From: Lachnospiraceae bacterium
GTDB taxonomy: Bacteria > Bacillota > Clostridia > Lachnospirales > Lachnospiraceae
DNA: 43,958 nt
NCBI GenBank assembly: GCA_017436865.1
Contig: JAFSCH010000083.1
Location: forward strand, 1 to 43,958
Reading direction: 5' to 3'
Below the pieces are notes generated by a model. That model was given only the letters and a program-made list of their open reading frames with translations. It searched no databases and had not been told where the DNA came from. The position numbers were made by a program, and so were the translations under genes. Below are positions 1 through 7,674 of the stretch, one piece after another. Within the stretch, counting starts at the first letter, position 1. The number at the start of each line of letters is the position of its first letter.

Positions 1-795
1 AAGCCAAAAATCTATATCAAAGAGGGAACATATTCAAGCGAACCTCAGCCACCAATGTTGACAAATGATGATGCGATACAAGAAAAGAGTCTGGCACAGA
101 TTTATGTGGCAGCAGGTGCGGTAGAGATAACCCAGGCAGATGTTACAGATGAAAGAGCGGATGAAAGTGTATGTGGTTTTATAGCATCTCAATTTCAAGA
201 CATAAATTTTGAGCAAGTAGCAGCACAATTTGATGAATGGTTTAACCAAAAAAAAGCATCTGTGGATTTGGCATATAAAAACATGGTAAATGAAAAGAGG
301 ATAACATTCGATAAATGGTTTGCAAATATAAAAGAGCAGTTGAGTGATGATGCCGCCGGAAATTTACAAAATCAAATAGGAAATCTTAATGAGTTAATAA
401 TAGAAGAAAAAGAAAATCTTGTAACAGCAATTAATAAAGCTATCAGCGATATCGGAAATGCTCATAAATGGATAAAATTTTTAACCTTTACGGGTTCTGA
501 TGGATTAGTATCATTGCCCGACGAAAAGGAATTTACCGAACTTAAAATTGTAGTAGTTTCGACCGGTTCGGGTAGAGAAACATATTTATTCTACCTAGGT
601 AAAGAAGAGTTGCTAATGTATAGTGAGAATTATATAAGTGTCCAATGTGTTGCACAGGGCTATTATAATGCTATAAGCAATGAAAATGGATCGTGCAAGT
701 TAAATTTTAACGGTCATAGTAAGGGAGTTGCAATATCAGAGTTTATTTCATGCGGCAATAGAGTAAGTGCAAAAGCCACTATATATTATAGATAG
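1..795 (+). CDS. Phage tail or baseplate protein, 5' end outside window
   Basis: The reading frame is open from base 1, and the residues before the first ATG (position 55) read as ordinary protein, so the gene very likely begins upstream and is truncated by the window edge. About residues 55-120 after the ATG are charged and helical, with W, F and K/E patterns (EWFNQKKAS, KWFANIKEQLS, GNLQNQIGNLN). This pattern recurs in tail and baseplate-associated proteins of Clostridia phages. The C-terminal ~110 residues look beta-rich, as in a small tail-fibre knob. It is followed 22 bp later by another small phage gene, then the putative receptor-binding protein. The family is not recognised with certainty; the phage assignment rests on motif style and on the downstream holin and endolysin. 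Confidence 0.6.
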   Translation, partial: KPKIYIKEGTYSSEPQPPMLTNDDAIQEKSLAQIYVAAGAVEITQADVTDERADESVCGFIASQFQDINFEQVAAQFDEWFNQKKASVDLAYKNMVNEKRITFDKWFANIKEQLSDDAAGNLQNQIGNLNELIIEEKENLVTAINKAISDIGNAHKWIKFLTFTGSDGLVSLPDEKEFTELKIVVVSTGSGRETYLFYLGKEELLMYSENYISVQCVAQGYYNAISNENGSCKLNFNGHSKGVAISEFISCGNRVSAKATIYYR

Positions 796-817
796 TTAGA
801 GAAAGGAAAGGATTAAT

Positions 818-1033
818 ATGTCAGTTGCATTATTAGATAGAAATTTTAGTACAAATTATTGTGAATTTTCTTATGATGAGTGGGAATCAGATAAGGATTC
901 TATCCCGACATTGAATACTCCGGGAAAGGGAGTGTTATCAAATATTCGTTCATGTACGCAAGGGTCAATAGCGATTGGAACGGATGGAACGATGAAAATA
1001 TTAAAAGGTTCAAATGAATGGGTTGATTATTAA
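818..1033 (+). CDS. Small phage tail-associated protein
   Basis: A 71-residue protein with a strong ribosome binding site (AAAGGAAAGG) upstream of its ATG. It ends in GTDGTMKILKGSNEWVDY; Clostridia phages often have a short gene just before the tail-fibre gene whose product ends in a similar glycine/aspartate turn followed by a W-containing tail. No transmembrane segment or signal peptide is visible. It lies tightly between two tail genes (22 bp and 18 bp gaps), so it is probably in the same late operon. Its molecular function is unknown. Confidence 0.55.
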   Translation: MSVALLDRNFSTNYCEFSYDEWESDKDSIPTLNTPGKGVLSNIRSCTQGSIAIGTDGTMKILKGSNEWVDY

Positions 1034-1051
1034 TGAGAGGAGTTCAGATAA

Positions 1052-3607
1052 ATGAATGGTGCTGTTTTTTTGAAAAAAGCAAAAAAGTATGTAGAAGAGA
1101 AAATAAAAGAAGCAGGGGGAATGACAAGCGAAGGTGTCAAAGAAATTGTAAAAAGTAGTGTCGGAACTGAAGTAAATGCATATTTACCTGAGTATTTAGG
1201 CAAAGAAGAATGTAAGATTGCATCAAAAGAGTATGTCAAAAGTGAGAGCGCAAGTAAAGTTGCGATGAATAACAATGGTTGGAATTTGGTTGAAATGGCT
1301 GAAAATGAAAACAAGTTAGCATTAACGGATGGTGCTAGTTATCCGCAGACATATTTAACATTCAAAAATGAGATTTTGCTTCCTGCTGGAAATTATGCTT
1401 TAAAAGCAAAAGTGAAATGCTCGGAAAACTTTAGATTGAATGATTTAAAATTGTGTATCTCGCCATCTGGTTCTATTGCTGCAAGTAGTAAGGGATTTTC
1501 TTATTGCAATCATGTGGACTATGAGGATATTGCAGCATTATTTACGGTAACAGAGAACACAAAGTTTAATAGATTATGGATTCAGTTTTACGTTACAGAC
1601 AAAACTATAACAAACCAGATGGCATATATAAAAGATGTGCAAATATTGCAGGAATCTGATATTAACCTACCTCACGTTGATGATTCAGTGATAGGTTATA
1701 TGCGTAATTTTAAAGATAAGATAAGGCAGTCAAATACAGAACTTGATATATCGGATTATGAAGATTGGATGACAAAGGTAGATTTTCCAGCGAGTGATTA
1801 TACAAACATAAAGGCGATTGGCATGCCTGATGGTACTTTATGCTATAACTCACCTAGCGGCAGAGTGGTCATTTACAAGCTGAACGAAGAAAAATACTTT
1901 TTCCTTTCAAGTCCGAAACATCGATATGGAATGCCAGTCTATATAGAGTACGAAAGTGATGATTTCACAAAACCGTCAAATGTCGTTATAAGTTATGAAG
2001 CAGCCATTGAAGGAGTCATTAAGTTTAAAGAAAGCACTAAGTATGTCGCAATTTGTGGACATAACAGTTGGGATGCTACTTTAAAAAGACTACCTAATGT
2101 AAATGCATTATGGCGTGAAGACTTATATCCGTATGAAGAGGTGCTAAAGGAAGGGTATCTTCCAAATCCTGATTCTGGAATAATGGATTGGGACAGATGG
2201 GGAGCAACGAAAGAACATACGGAAATGATTAATAACATTTTTGATGAATTTGTGCTTGGTCAGTATTATAACAGGTATCGTTGGGCAGAAGTGTATAATT
2301 CTGAAACAGGAACATATGATTTTAGTGGAATTAAAGCATCTCTTGAAAACTGCATAGCGAACAAGACTAGGGCGCAATTAGGGGTATTTAGTTCTTTATA
2401 TCCAGGAGAGTATGATTCATACACTGAATATGATGATAAAGTTGTATATTACAATATGCCTAAATTTGTATACGATTTGGCTTATGAAGCAGAAACTTTT
2501 CCGCTAAAACTTATTCAGTACAATTCTGCAACCTTTAATGGAAAGCCTGCTTATAATGCTGTAATCGATTGGAGAAATGAAGATGTTTTTAATGCTTTCA
2601 AAGATGCACTAACTCAATTTTCGAATTTTTTGGATAGTGAATCATCAATCGGTGTGCCATATAGAAAAATTGTTGCATCTATTCAGATACGATTCTTTGG
2701 CAAATACGGAGAAGGTCACAATGGAGAACTGTTCGCACAATATCCTAATGACTTGGAAAATGTAGAAACATTGAAATCTGTGGTAGACCTATACATAGAA
2801 CTATTCGATGATATTCGTCTAATTGCACCCGTAGACGGAAAAGGTAGTACAACTGTAGATTTAGGATTGGCAGAATGGCAGAAATATTATTTTACTGCTG
2901 AAAACTCAGTCGGAAAGTTTGGTTTTTTTAACGACCACATAGGAGCTGCATTGTCATTTACTGATGTTAAGCGAAATTTTGATGGGGTAAATCTTCTTGA
3001 TGAATTTTGCAATAGATACAAAGAAGCACCCATGACGGGAGAAGTGTTTAACAACGGCGAATATGATAAAAATTTATTGACAATGCAATATTTACTAAAC
3101 GATACAATGTCGTATAGATATAATACAATGCGATGGACAAACGTTACAGGAGAATCCAAAACACCGAATTACAACCATCCATCAGTAAAAAGGATGTTTC
3201 AGAAAGCGTATGATATGTGCGGTTATAGAATATTCTTTTTGCCGATTAGTGCTTACATAGCCAATTCGAAAGTAAATGTTAAGTTTCGTGTGGGCAATAT
3301 GGGATTAACACCTTGCTATGGTGATTACTGGAACGCTCAACTTGTGGTTAGAAATTCCAAAGGTGAAGAAATACAAGTTATTGACAATATCTTTGACTGT
3401 CGCACAGTTAACATGATGCCAGAGCCAATGAAACCGTCATGGAAATATACTGATGTTGTATCTATCAGTAAGTCATGTTTATCTAATGTGGATTATACAA
3501 ACGCAAAATTTTATATTCGTGTTGTTGATACAGTGGGTATATCCAATAACATGTATCTGTCAAATATAGACAGAACTGAAATCGGAGAGTATTTGTTATT
3601 TAAATAA
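1052..3607 (+). CDS. Large phage tail protein with glycoside-hydrolase-like barrel and DUF4832-like C-terminus
   Basis: An 851-residue protein with RBS AGAGGAG before the ATG. Apparent order: a helical N-terminal leader (~1-70), likely for tail attachment; a beta-sandwich resembling a carbohydrate-binding module (~75-205; LPAGNYALKAKV and NRLWIQFYV strands); a second beta-rich segment (~235-360); a TIM-barrel-like region (~380-700) with RWAEVYNSETGTYDF, the W-x-E-x-E/N-x-G-x-Y-D-F signature of beta-galactosidase-type barrels, and FFGKYGEGHNGELF near 550-562, a G-x-x-G-E-x-H pattern where related barrels carry an acidic residue; and a C-terminal beta domain (~725-851) resembling DUF4832 (GYRIFFLPIS, then FRVGNMGLTPCY). 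Position beside tail and lysis genes suggests a receptor-binding or surface-glycan-processing tail protein. Enzymatic activity is inference; a purely binding barrel is possible. Confidence 0.6.
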   Translation: MNGAVFLKKAKKYVEEKIKEAGGMTSEGVKEIVKSSVGTEVNAYLPEYLGKEECKIASKEYVKSESASKVAMNNNGWNLVEMAENENKLALTDGASYPQTYLTFKNEILLPAGNYALKAKVKCSENFRLNDLKLCISPSGSIAASSKGFSYCNHVDYEDIAALFTVTENTKFNRLWIQFYVTDKTITNQMAYIKDVQILQESDINLPHVDDSVIGYMRNFKDKIRQSNTELDISDYEDWMTKVDFPASDYTNIKAIGMPDGTLCYNSPSGRVVIYKLNEEKYFFLSSPKHRYGMPVYIEYESDDFTKPSNVVISYEAAIEGVIKFKESTKYVAICGHNSWDATLKRLPNVNALWREDLYPYEEVLKEGYLPNPDSGIMDWDRWGATKEHTEMINNIFDEFVLGQYYNRYRWAEVYNSETGTYDFSGIKASLENCIANKTRAQLGVFSSLYPGEYDSYTEYDDKVVYYNMPKFVYDLAYEAETFPLKLIQYNSATFNGKPAYNAVIDWRNEDVFNAFKDALTQFSNFLDSESSIGVPYRKIVASIQIRFFGKYGEGHNGELFAQYPNDLENVETLKSVVDLYIELFDDIRLIAPVDGKGSTTVDLGLAEWQKYYFTAENSVGKFGFFNDHIGAALSFTDVKRNFDGVNLLDEFCNRYKEAPMTGEVFNNGEYDKNLLTMQYLLNDTMSYRYNTMRWTNVTGESKTPNYNHPSVKRMFQKAYDMCGYRIFFLPISAYIANSKVNVKFRVGNMGLTPCYGDYWNAQLVVRNSKGEEIQVIDNIFDCRTVNMMPEPMKPSWKYTDVVSISKSCLSNVDYTNAKFYIRVVDTVGISNNMYLSNIDRTEIGEYLLFK

Positions 3608-3630
3608 TCAACCAAATAATATTGAAAAAG

Positions 3631-3668
3631 AGACCATATTCGTGAAACAGCGAAAATGGTCTTTTTTA
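3631..3668 (+). terminator. Rho-independent terminator after tail gene
   Basis: AGACCAT (3631-3637) pairs with ATGGTCT (3656-3662), extended inside by TTCG/CGAA, and is followed directly by a T-run. It lies 24 bp after the stop of the large tail gene, so the tail transcript probably ends here. Confidence 0.8.
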
Positions 3669-4003
3669 TTTTTAGAAAGTATTTACATTCTAGCGTGAAA
3701 ATGGTAATATTTAGTCACATAAATACCAATGTATTTTGTGTAATGTCATTTTCTTAATTTTCATTTCTTCGGTGGGTGTAGTCTGCTCCCGAGGTTTTCC
3801 AAACTAAACAATAAATAAAAATATGTAAATAACAGAGGAAAGATGTCTATCTTTTCTTTTTTGTATATAAAATTTGAAAGTATTTATTAAAAAATCTTCC
3901 ATAGTGTATGCGTAGTAAGAATAAATGCAATCGATTATCAAAGTTCTGCTTGATACAGATTGCATTTGTGATAAGTTTTGGCAGAACAGGAAGGAGATTG
4001 GTT
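3669..4003. other. AT-rich gap between tail and lysis genes
   Basis: About 335 bp with no convincing gene. It holds one GC-richer island: CTTCGG (3767-3772) can pair (two wobbles allowed) with CCGAGG (3789-3794), followed by TTTT, a weak terminator-like hairpin. An ORF from 3925 to 4146 (73 codons) begins here without a good ribosome binding site and overlaps the better-supported small ORF at 4004 in another frame. I see no attachment-site repeat. Confidence 0.4.
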
Positions 4004-4162
4004 ATGATAATTTATATAGATATAATCAATTTAGAAACTTTGTTGTTGATTCTTTTAAGCATGTGGATTTTGATTATTTTCGTTTTAATTGTAAAAGGAA
4101 AGATAAGAAGAAAACATATCAAGAAAATATTAAAACTAATAATTGATTTATTGAAATTATAA
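4004..4162 (+). CDS. Small membrane protein in phage lysis region
   Basis: A 52-residue protein. The ATG at 4004 has a good ribosome binding site (GGAAGGAGA, 7 bp upstream), which is why I prefer it to in-frame codons further 5'. The N-terminal ~33 residues form one very hydrophobic helix (ETLLLILLSMWILIIFVLIV), followed by a lysine/arginine-rich tail (KGKIRRKHIKK): an N-out, C-in single-pass protein by charge. Small proteins of this shape occur near phage holins. Function unknown; a competing ORF in another frame (3925-4146) covers the same DNA. Confidence 0.45.
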   Translation: MIIYIDIINLETLLLILLSMWILIIFVLIVKGKIRRKHIKKILKLIIDLLKL

Positions 4163-4236
4163 CCAGTATGTTATAATGTTTTATTTCTTACACAAATGTT
4201 TAGGAACAGTATCATTCTAAAGGTGTATGCGGTGTT

Positions 4237-4380
4237 ATGGACGACGATAAGAAAATAAGTAGAAGTGTGGTACGGGAATTGTCTAGAATTACTTTAAAAA
4301 GATATTTTTGCAATGAATATTTAAGTGTGTATAAATGGGTCAGAATTTCAACACAAAACAGCCTACAATATGTTTCGTAA
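4237..4380 (+). CDS. Possible tiny ORF upstream of holin
   Basis: A 47-codon frame beginning MDDDKKISRSVVREL and ending at 4380, 28 bp before the holin start. It is basic, with aromatic residues (KRYFCNEYLSVYKWVR). No clear Shine-Dalgarno precedes the ATG. Its placement between tail and holin genes fits the small pre-holin genes of Clostridia phages, but coding status is uncertain and no family is recognised. Confidence 0.25.
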   Translation: MDDDKKISRSVVRELSRITLKRYFCNEYLSVYKWVRISTQNSLQYVS

Positions 4381-4408
4381 TATGAGGATTACGAAAGGAG
4401 AAGAGAAC

Positions 4409-4852
4409 ATGAAAAACGCAGTAATGGAGTTTACACTTGAAATGGTAAGAAATCCATTTTTGCAGGCTGTTGCTTTAGCGATTGTATTTGATACAATCAT
4501 GGGAGTGCTAAGAGCAATAAAGGAGCGTATGTTTAACAGTTGTGTAGGTATCAATGGAGCAATTCGAAAAGTGGGAATGGTTTTATCTATTGTATTTTTA
4601 CACATAGTTGACACCATTGTCATTGGAATTAATCTTATTGGATTTATTCCAGAAGAATTATGGATATGGATGGGAATGGAAGCACCTTTGCATATTGGAC
4701 TTGCTGAATTTTTTGCAATTTTATTTATTGGATATGAAATTGTAAGTATCTTAAAAAATATGGCACTTGCAGGACTCCCTGTGAAAGGTTTGTGGAAAAT
4801 GGTTAGAGATGTACTTTCAAAATACACAACAGAATTGCCGGATGAATGTTAA
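4409..4852 (+). CDS. Phage holin (holin family 4 / TIGR01593-like)
   Basis: A 147-residue membrane protein. The ATG at 4409 is chosen because AAAGGAGAAG lies 7 bp upstream; an earlier in-frame ATG at 4325 has none. Three hydrophobic segments are visible (~11-27, ~50-72, ~88-110). The D-T-I-M-G-V-L-R-A motif, followed by NS-x-x-G-x-x-G-x-x-R-K, is the hallmark of the toxin-secretion/phage-lysis holin family, in which D-x-x-x-G sits at the end of the first helix. Holins permeabilise the cytoplasmic membrane and time the release of endolysin. The endolysin gene follows 15 bp downstream, forming a standard lysis cassette. Confidence 0.88.
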   Translation: MKNAVMEFTLEMVRNPFLQAVALAIVFDTIMGVLRAIKERMFNSCVGINGAIRKVGMVLSIVFLHIVDTIVIGINLIGFIPEELWIWMGMEAPLHIGLAEFFAILFIGYEIVSILKNMALAGLPVKGLWKMVRDVLSKYTTELPDEC

Positions 4853-4867
4853 TAAGGAGAATGCAAC

Positions 4868-5896
4868 ATGTATGTAGAGAGTGCATATGAGGATGAAGAG
4901 TATTTTGGCATTGATGTGTCTGTACACAATAAAGATATAAACGTTAAACAGATACGGGATGCAGGATATAAGCGAATCATCATTCGTGCAGGATATGGAA
5001 AAAATAATGTAGATCAAAAATTTGTTTCAAATGCAGAAGCTTGTGTGAACTTATCTGTATTATCCGGGATTTATTGGTTTAGTTATGGTTATACAGAAGA
5101 AATGGCAGCAAATGAAGCAAATTATGCAATTGCCCAGGCTAAGAAATACTGGAGTAAATGCCCGGTTGCATTTGATTTGGAATATGACACGGTAAGATAT
5201 GCAAGACAAAAGAGTGTGGAGATTACAAAATCCATAGCAACAGAAATGGCAATTGCCTTTTTAAATGTTGTAGTTGAAAATGGTTATATCCCGGTACTTT
5301 ACACAAACAAAGATTATGCTCAAAGGTACTTTGATATTGAAGAAATCGAAGCGGCATTGGGCACAAAGCTTTATATTTGGTATGCACGTTACACAAATTG
5401 CCTTACCACTACAGAAAAAGAGATGGCGCATATTTGGCAGAAATCAAGCAAAGGAAAAGTGCCAGGGATTAAAGGGAATGTTGATATTAATGAGTTTTAT
5501 ACGAATTTTGAAAGTACAACAGTGCCGACAACATCAAGTAAAACATGTAATATTAATATTCTGAATTTTCAAAAAGCGGCTAACCTGGATGGTTACACCG
5601 ATCAGGACGGCAATAAGCTTAAAGAGGATGGTTTGGATGGACCAAAAACACAATATGTAAGAAAAAAGATAAAACTGAAAGCTAAGAAAAATCTATTTAC
5701 ATATAAAACGGGTTCGACAGGTCATTTGGTAAAGTATTGGCAACGTAGATTAACAGAAATGGGATTTATAACCGAAGATGACGGGAAATATGGCAACAAC
5801 ACCAGGAAAAACACAATGAAAATGCAAGAAAAATATGAATTAGTCCAGGATGGAGTGGTTGGATATAATACGATGTCTATGTCATTCTATAATTAG
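4868..5896 (+). CDS. Phage endolysin, GH25 muramidase with C-terminal peptidoglycan-binding repeats
   Basis: 342 residues, with AAGGAG upstream of the ATG. The N-terminal ~205 residues form a GH25 lysozyme domain: GIDVSVHN with D16, IRAGYG at 40-44, then FDLEYD, in which D103 and E105 are the expected catalytic acids, and WQKSSKGKVPGIKGNVDIN closing the barrel. GH25 enzymes cut the N-acetylmuramic acid to N-acetylglucosamine bond. A T/S-rich linker follows (~218-226), then two peptidoglycan-binding-like repeats: ILNFQKAANLDGYTDQDG...DGLDGPKT and VKYWQRRLTEMGF...DGKYGNNT, the second ending DGVVGYNT. No signal peptide is visible, so export depends on the adjacent holin. This is the last phage gene before chromosomal housekeeping genes. 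Confidence 0.92.
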   Translation: MYVESAYEDEEYFGIDVSVHNKDINVKQIRDAGYKRIIIRAGYGKNNVDQKFVSNAEACVNLSVLSGIYWFSYGYTEEMAANEANYAIAQAKKYWSKCPVAFDLEYDTVRYARQKSVEITKSIATEMAIAFLNVVVENGYIPVLYTNKDYAQRYFDIEEIEAALGTKLYIWYARYTNCLTTTEKEMAHIWQKSSKGKVPGIKGNVDINEFYTNFESTTVPTTSSKTCNINILNFQKAANLDGYTDQDGNKLKEDGLDGPKTQYVRKKIKLKAKKNLFTYKTGSTGHLVKYWQRRLTEMGFITEDDGKYGNNTRKNTMKMQEKYELVQDGVVGYNTMSMSFYN

Positions 5897-5963
5897 AAAA
5901 AATTTACCGCCTTGGATTAATAGACCAAAAAGAACAAGGAAAATAAATATATCACACACAAAT

Positions 5964-5997
5964 AGGCACATGTCAATAAAAGGCATGTGCCTTTCTC
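5964..5997 (+). terminator. Terminator at end of phage lysis cassette
   Basis: AGGCACATG (5964-5972) pairs perfectly with CATGTGCCT (5984-5992), followed by a short T-rich run (TTCTCTT). It separates the endolysin from the miaB promoter that begins one base later. Confidence 0.8.
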
Positions 5998-6026
5998 TTG
6001 AAAAAACGATAGTTTTAGAGTACAAT
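5998..6026 (+). promoter_or_regulatory. Promoter of miaB
   Basis: TTGAAA (5998-6003), a 17-bp spacer and TACAAT (6021-6026) form a near-consensus housekeeping sigma promoter. It gives a ~25-nt leader before the miaB RBS (GAAAGGTGG). It starts at the edge of the phage terminator, so miaB is transcribed independently of the prophage. Confidence 0.75.
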
Positions 6027-6058
6027 AAAAAACATTATTTCGAAAGGTGGAACTTAAT

Positions 6059-7504
6059 ATGTATAAGGATATAGATTTAGATAACATTGATTTGACTCAG
6101 GAGCCGCCAACCCAAGAGCCGCAAAGACAATATTATTTTATGGCAAAAATGAGAGAAATCGTAAAAGAGAAGTCAAAAGAACTGGGTAGACCGTTAAGCG
6201 CGGTAGCCGTAACCTTCGGTTGTCAGATGAATGCAAAAGATAGTGAGAAACTTTTAGGAATCCTTCGTAAGATTGGTTTTGAGATTATAGAAGATGAAAG
6301 TGCAGATTTAGTGTTTTTTAATACTTGTACAGTGCGTGATAATGCTAACCAAAGAGTATATGGACGCCTTGGCTTTTTGCATAGCATGAAGAAAAAGAAT
6401 TCGGATAAGAAGATAGCATTGTGTGGTTGTATGATGCAGGAGCCTTCAGTGATTGAAAAGATTAAGAAGAGCTATTCCTTTGTTGATTTGATTTTCGGAA
6501 CACATAATATTTATAAATTTGCAGAATTATTAACAACGATGTATACCAGTGAGAGAATGGTAATTGATATATGGAAAGATACTGATCAGATTGTTGAGGA
6601 TTTACCGTCAGAGCGTAAGTTCTCGTTTAAATGTGGCGTTAATATCATGTATGGTTGCAATAATTTCTGTAGCTATTGTATTGTGCCTTATGTAAGAGGC
6701 CGTGAGAGAAGCCGTAATCCAAAGGATATCATTCGAGAAATTGAACAGCTTGTATCCGAAGGTGTTGTTGAGGTTATGTTGCTTGGACAAAATGTAAATT
6801 CCTATGGAAAGACTTTGGAAGAGCCGATGACTTTTGCAGAATTGCTACAAGAGGTTGAAAAAATAGAAGGTTTAGAAAGAATTCGTTTTATGACTTCACA
6901 CCCAAAGGATTTATCAGATGAATTGATTCAGGTTATGAAGAATTCTAAGAAAATCTGTAAACATCTTCATTTGCCATTGCAGGCAGGTTCTACAAAGATA
7001 TTAACGGCCATGAATCGTCGTTACACAAAGGAACAGTATTTGGCATTGGCCAAGAAGATTAGAACGGAAATTCCAGATATTGCATTAACAACAGATATTA
7101 TTGTTGGTTTTCCGGGAGAGACTTTAGAGGATGTAGAAGAGACGATAGAAGTTGTAAAGGAAGTACAGTATGACAATGCCTTTACCTTTATCTATTCTAA
7201 GAGAACGGGAACACCTGCTGCCGCAATGGAGAATCAGGTACCGGAAGAAGTGGTAAAAGAAGGTTTTGATAAACTTCTTAAGGTGGTACAGGAGACGGCA
7301 AGAGAACGCGTATCAAGATTAGAGGGGCAGGTTCAGGGTGCATTGGTAGAAGAAATAAATGAACATGATAACAGCCTTGTAACAGGAAGATTGTCTAATA
7401 ACACAATTGTACATTTTCCTGGAGATGCCAGTCTGATAGGTAAAATTGTTGATGTAAGGCTAAAGGAATGTCACGGATTTTACTATATTGGCGAGCTTAT
7501 ATAA
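6059..7504 (+). CDS. miaB: tRNA-2-methylthio-N6-dimethylallyladenosine synthase MiaB
   Basis: 481 residues. The ATG at 6059 is preferred to the in-frame GTG at 6047 because the Shine-Dalgarno GAAAGGTGG covers that GTG. The N-terminal methylthiotransferase domain has the three cluster cysteines: TFGCQMN (C55), NTCTV (C90) and CGCMM (C124). The radical SAM motif is GCNNFCSYC (C200, C204, C207), followed by VPYVRGRERSR, typical of MiaB. A TRAM domain occupies the last ~65 residues. MiaB adds the methylthio group at C2 of i6A37 in tRNAs reading UNN codons; its substrate is made by MiaA, encoded 7 kb downstream. An N-terminal ~40-residue extension (LTQEPPTQEPQRQYYF) is common in Clostridia. Confidence 0.95.
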   Translation: MYKDIDLDNIDLTQEPPTQEPQRQYYFMAKMREIVKEKSKELGRPLSAVAVTFGCQMNAKDSEKLLGILRKIGFEIIEDESADLVFFNTCTVRDNANQRVYGRLGFLHSMKKKNSDKKIALCGCMMQEPSVIEKIKKSYSFVDLIFGTHNIYKFAELLTTMYTSERMVIDIWKDTDQIVEDLPSERKFSFKCGVNIMYGCNNFCSYCIVPYVRGRERSRNPKDIIREIEQLVSEGVVEVMLLGQNVNSYGKTLEEPMTFAELLQEVEKIEGLERIRFMTSHPKDLSDELIQVMKNSKKICKHLHLPLQAGSTKILTAMNRRYTKEQYLALAKKIRTEIPDIALTTDIIVGFPGETLEDVEETIEVVKEVQYDNAFTFIYSKRTGTPAAAMENQVPEEVVKEGFDKLLKVVQETARERVSRLEGQVQGALVEEINEHDNSLVTGRLSNNTIVHFPGDASLIGKIVDVRLKECHGFYYIGELI

Positions 7505-7512
7505 AAATACAC

Positions 7513-7545
7513 AAAGACATGGGGATAAAACCATGTCTTTTTCGT
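7513..7545 (+). terminator. Terminator after miaB
   Basis: AAAGACATGG (7513-7522) pairs with CCATGTCTTT (7531-7540), followed by further T residues, 8 bp after the miaB stop. Confidence 0.88.
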
Positions 7546-7567
7546 TGTTTTTAAAACATGAGAAATG

Positions 7568-7596
7568 TTGAAAAATGTCGAGAAGAGGAATAATAT
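7568..7596 (+). promoter_or_regulatory. Promoter of sulP-type transporter gene
   Basis: TTGAAA (7568-7573), a 17-bp spacer and TAATAT (7591-7596). The start codon of the transporter is at 7675, leaving a ~70-nt AU-rich leader with RBS AGAAGGAG. Confidence 0.65.
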
Positions 7597-7674
7597 TAAA
7601 AATGTATAAAACTATAATTTTATATATTTTTAATATTTTAAGATAAAAAGTTGTAAAGGACTAGAAGGAGACAT

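Noticed and set aside
4325-4408. Longer start for the holin
   Set aside because: The ATG at 4325 has no ribosome binding site and adds a non-conserved hydrophilic stretch; the ATG at 4409 has AAAGGAGAAG well placed.
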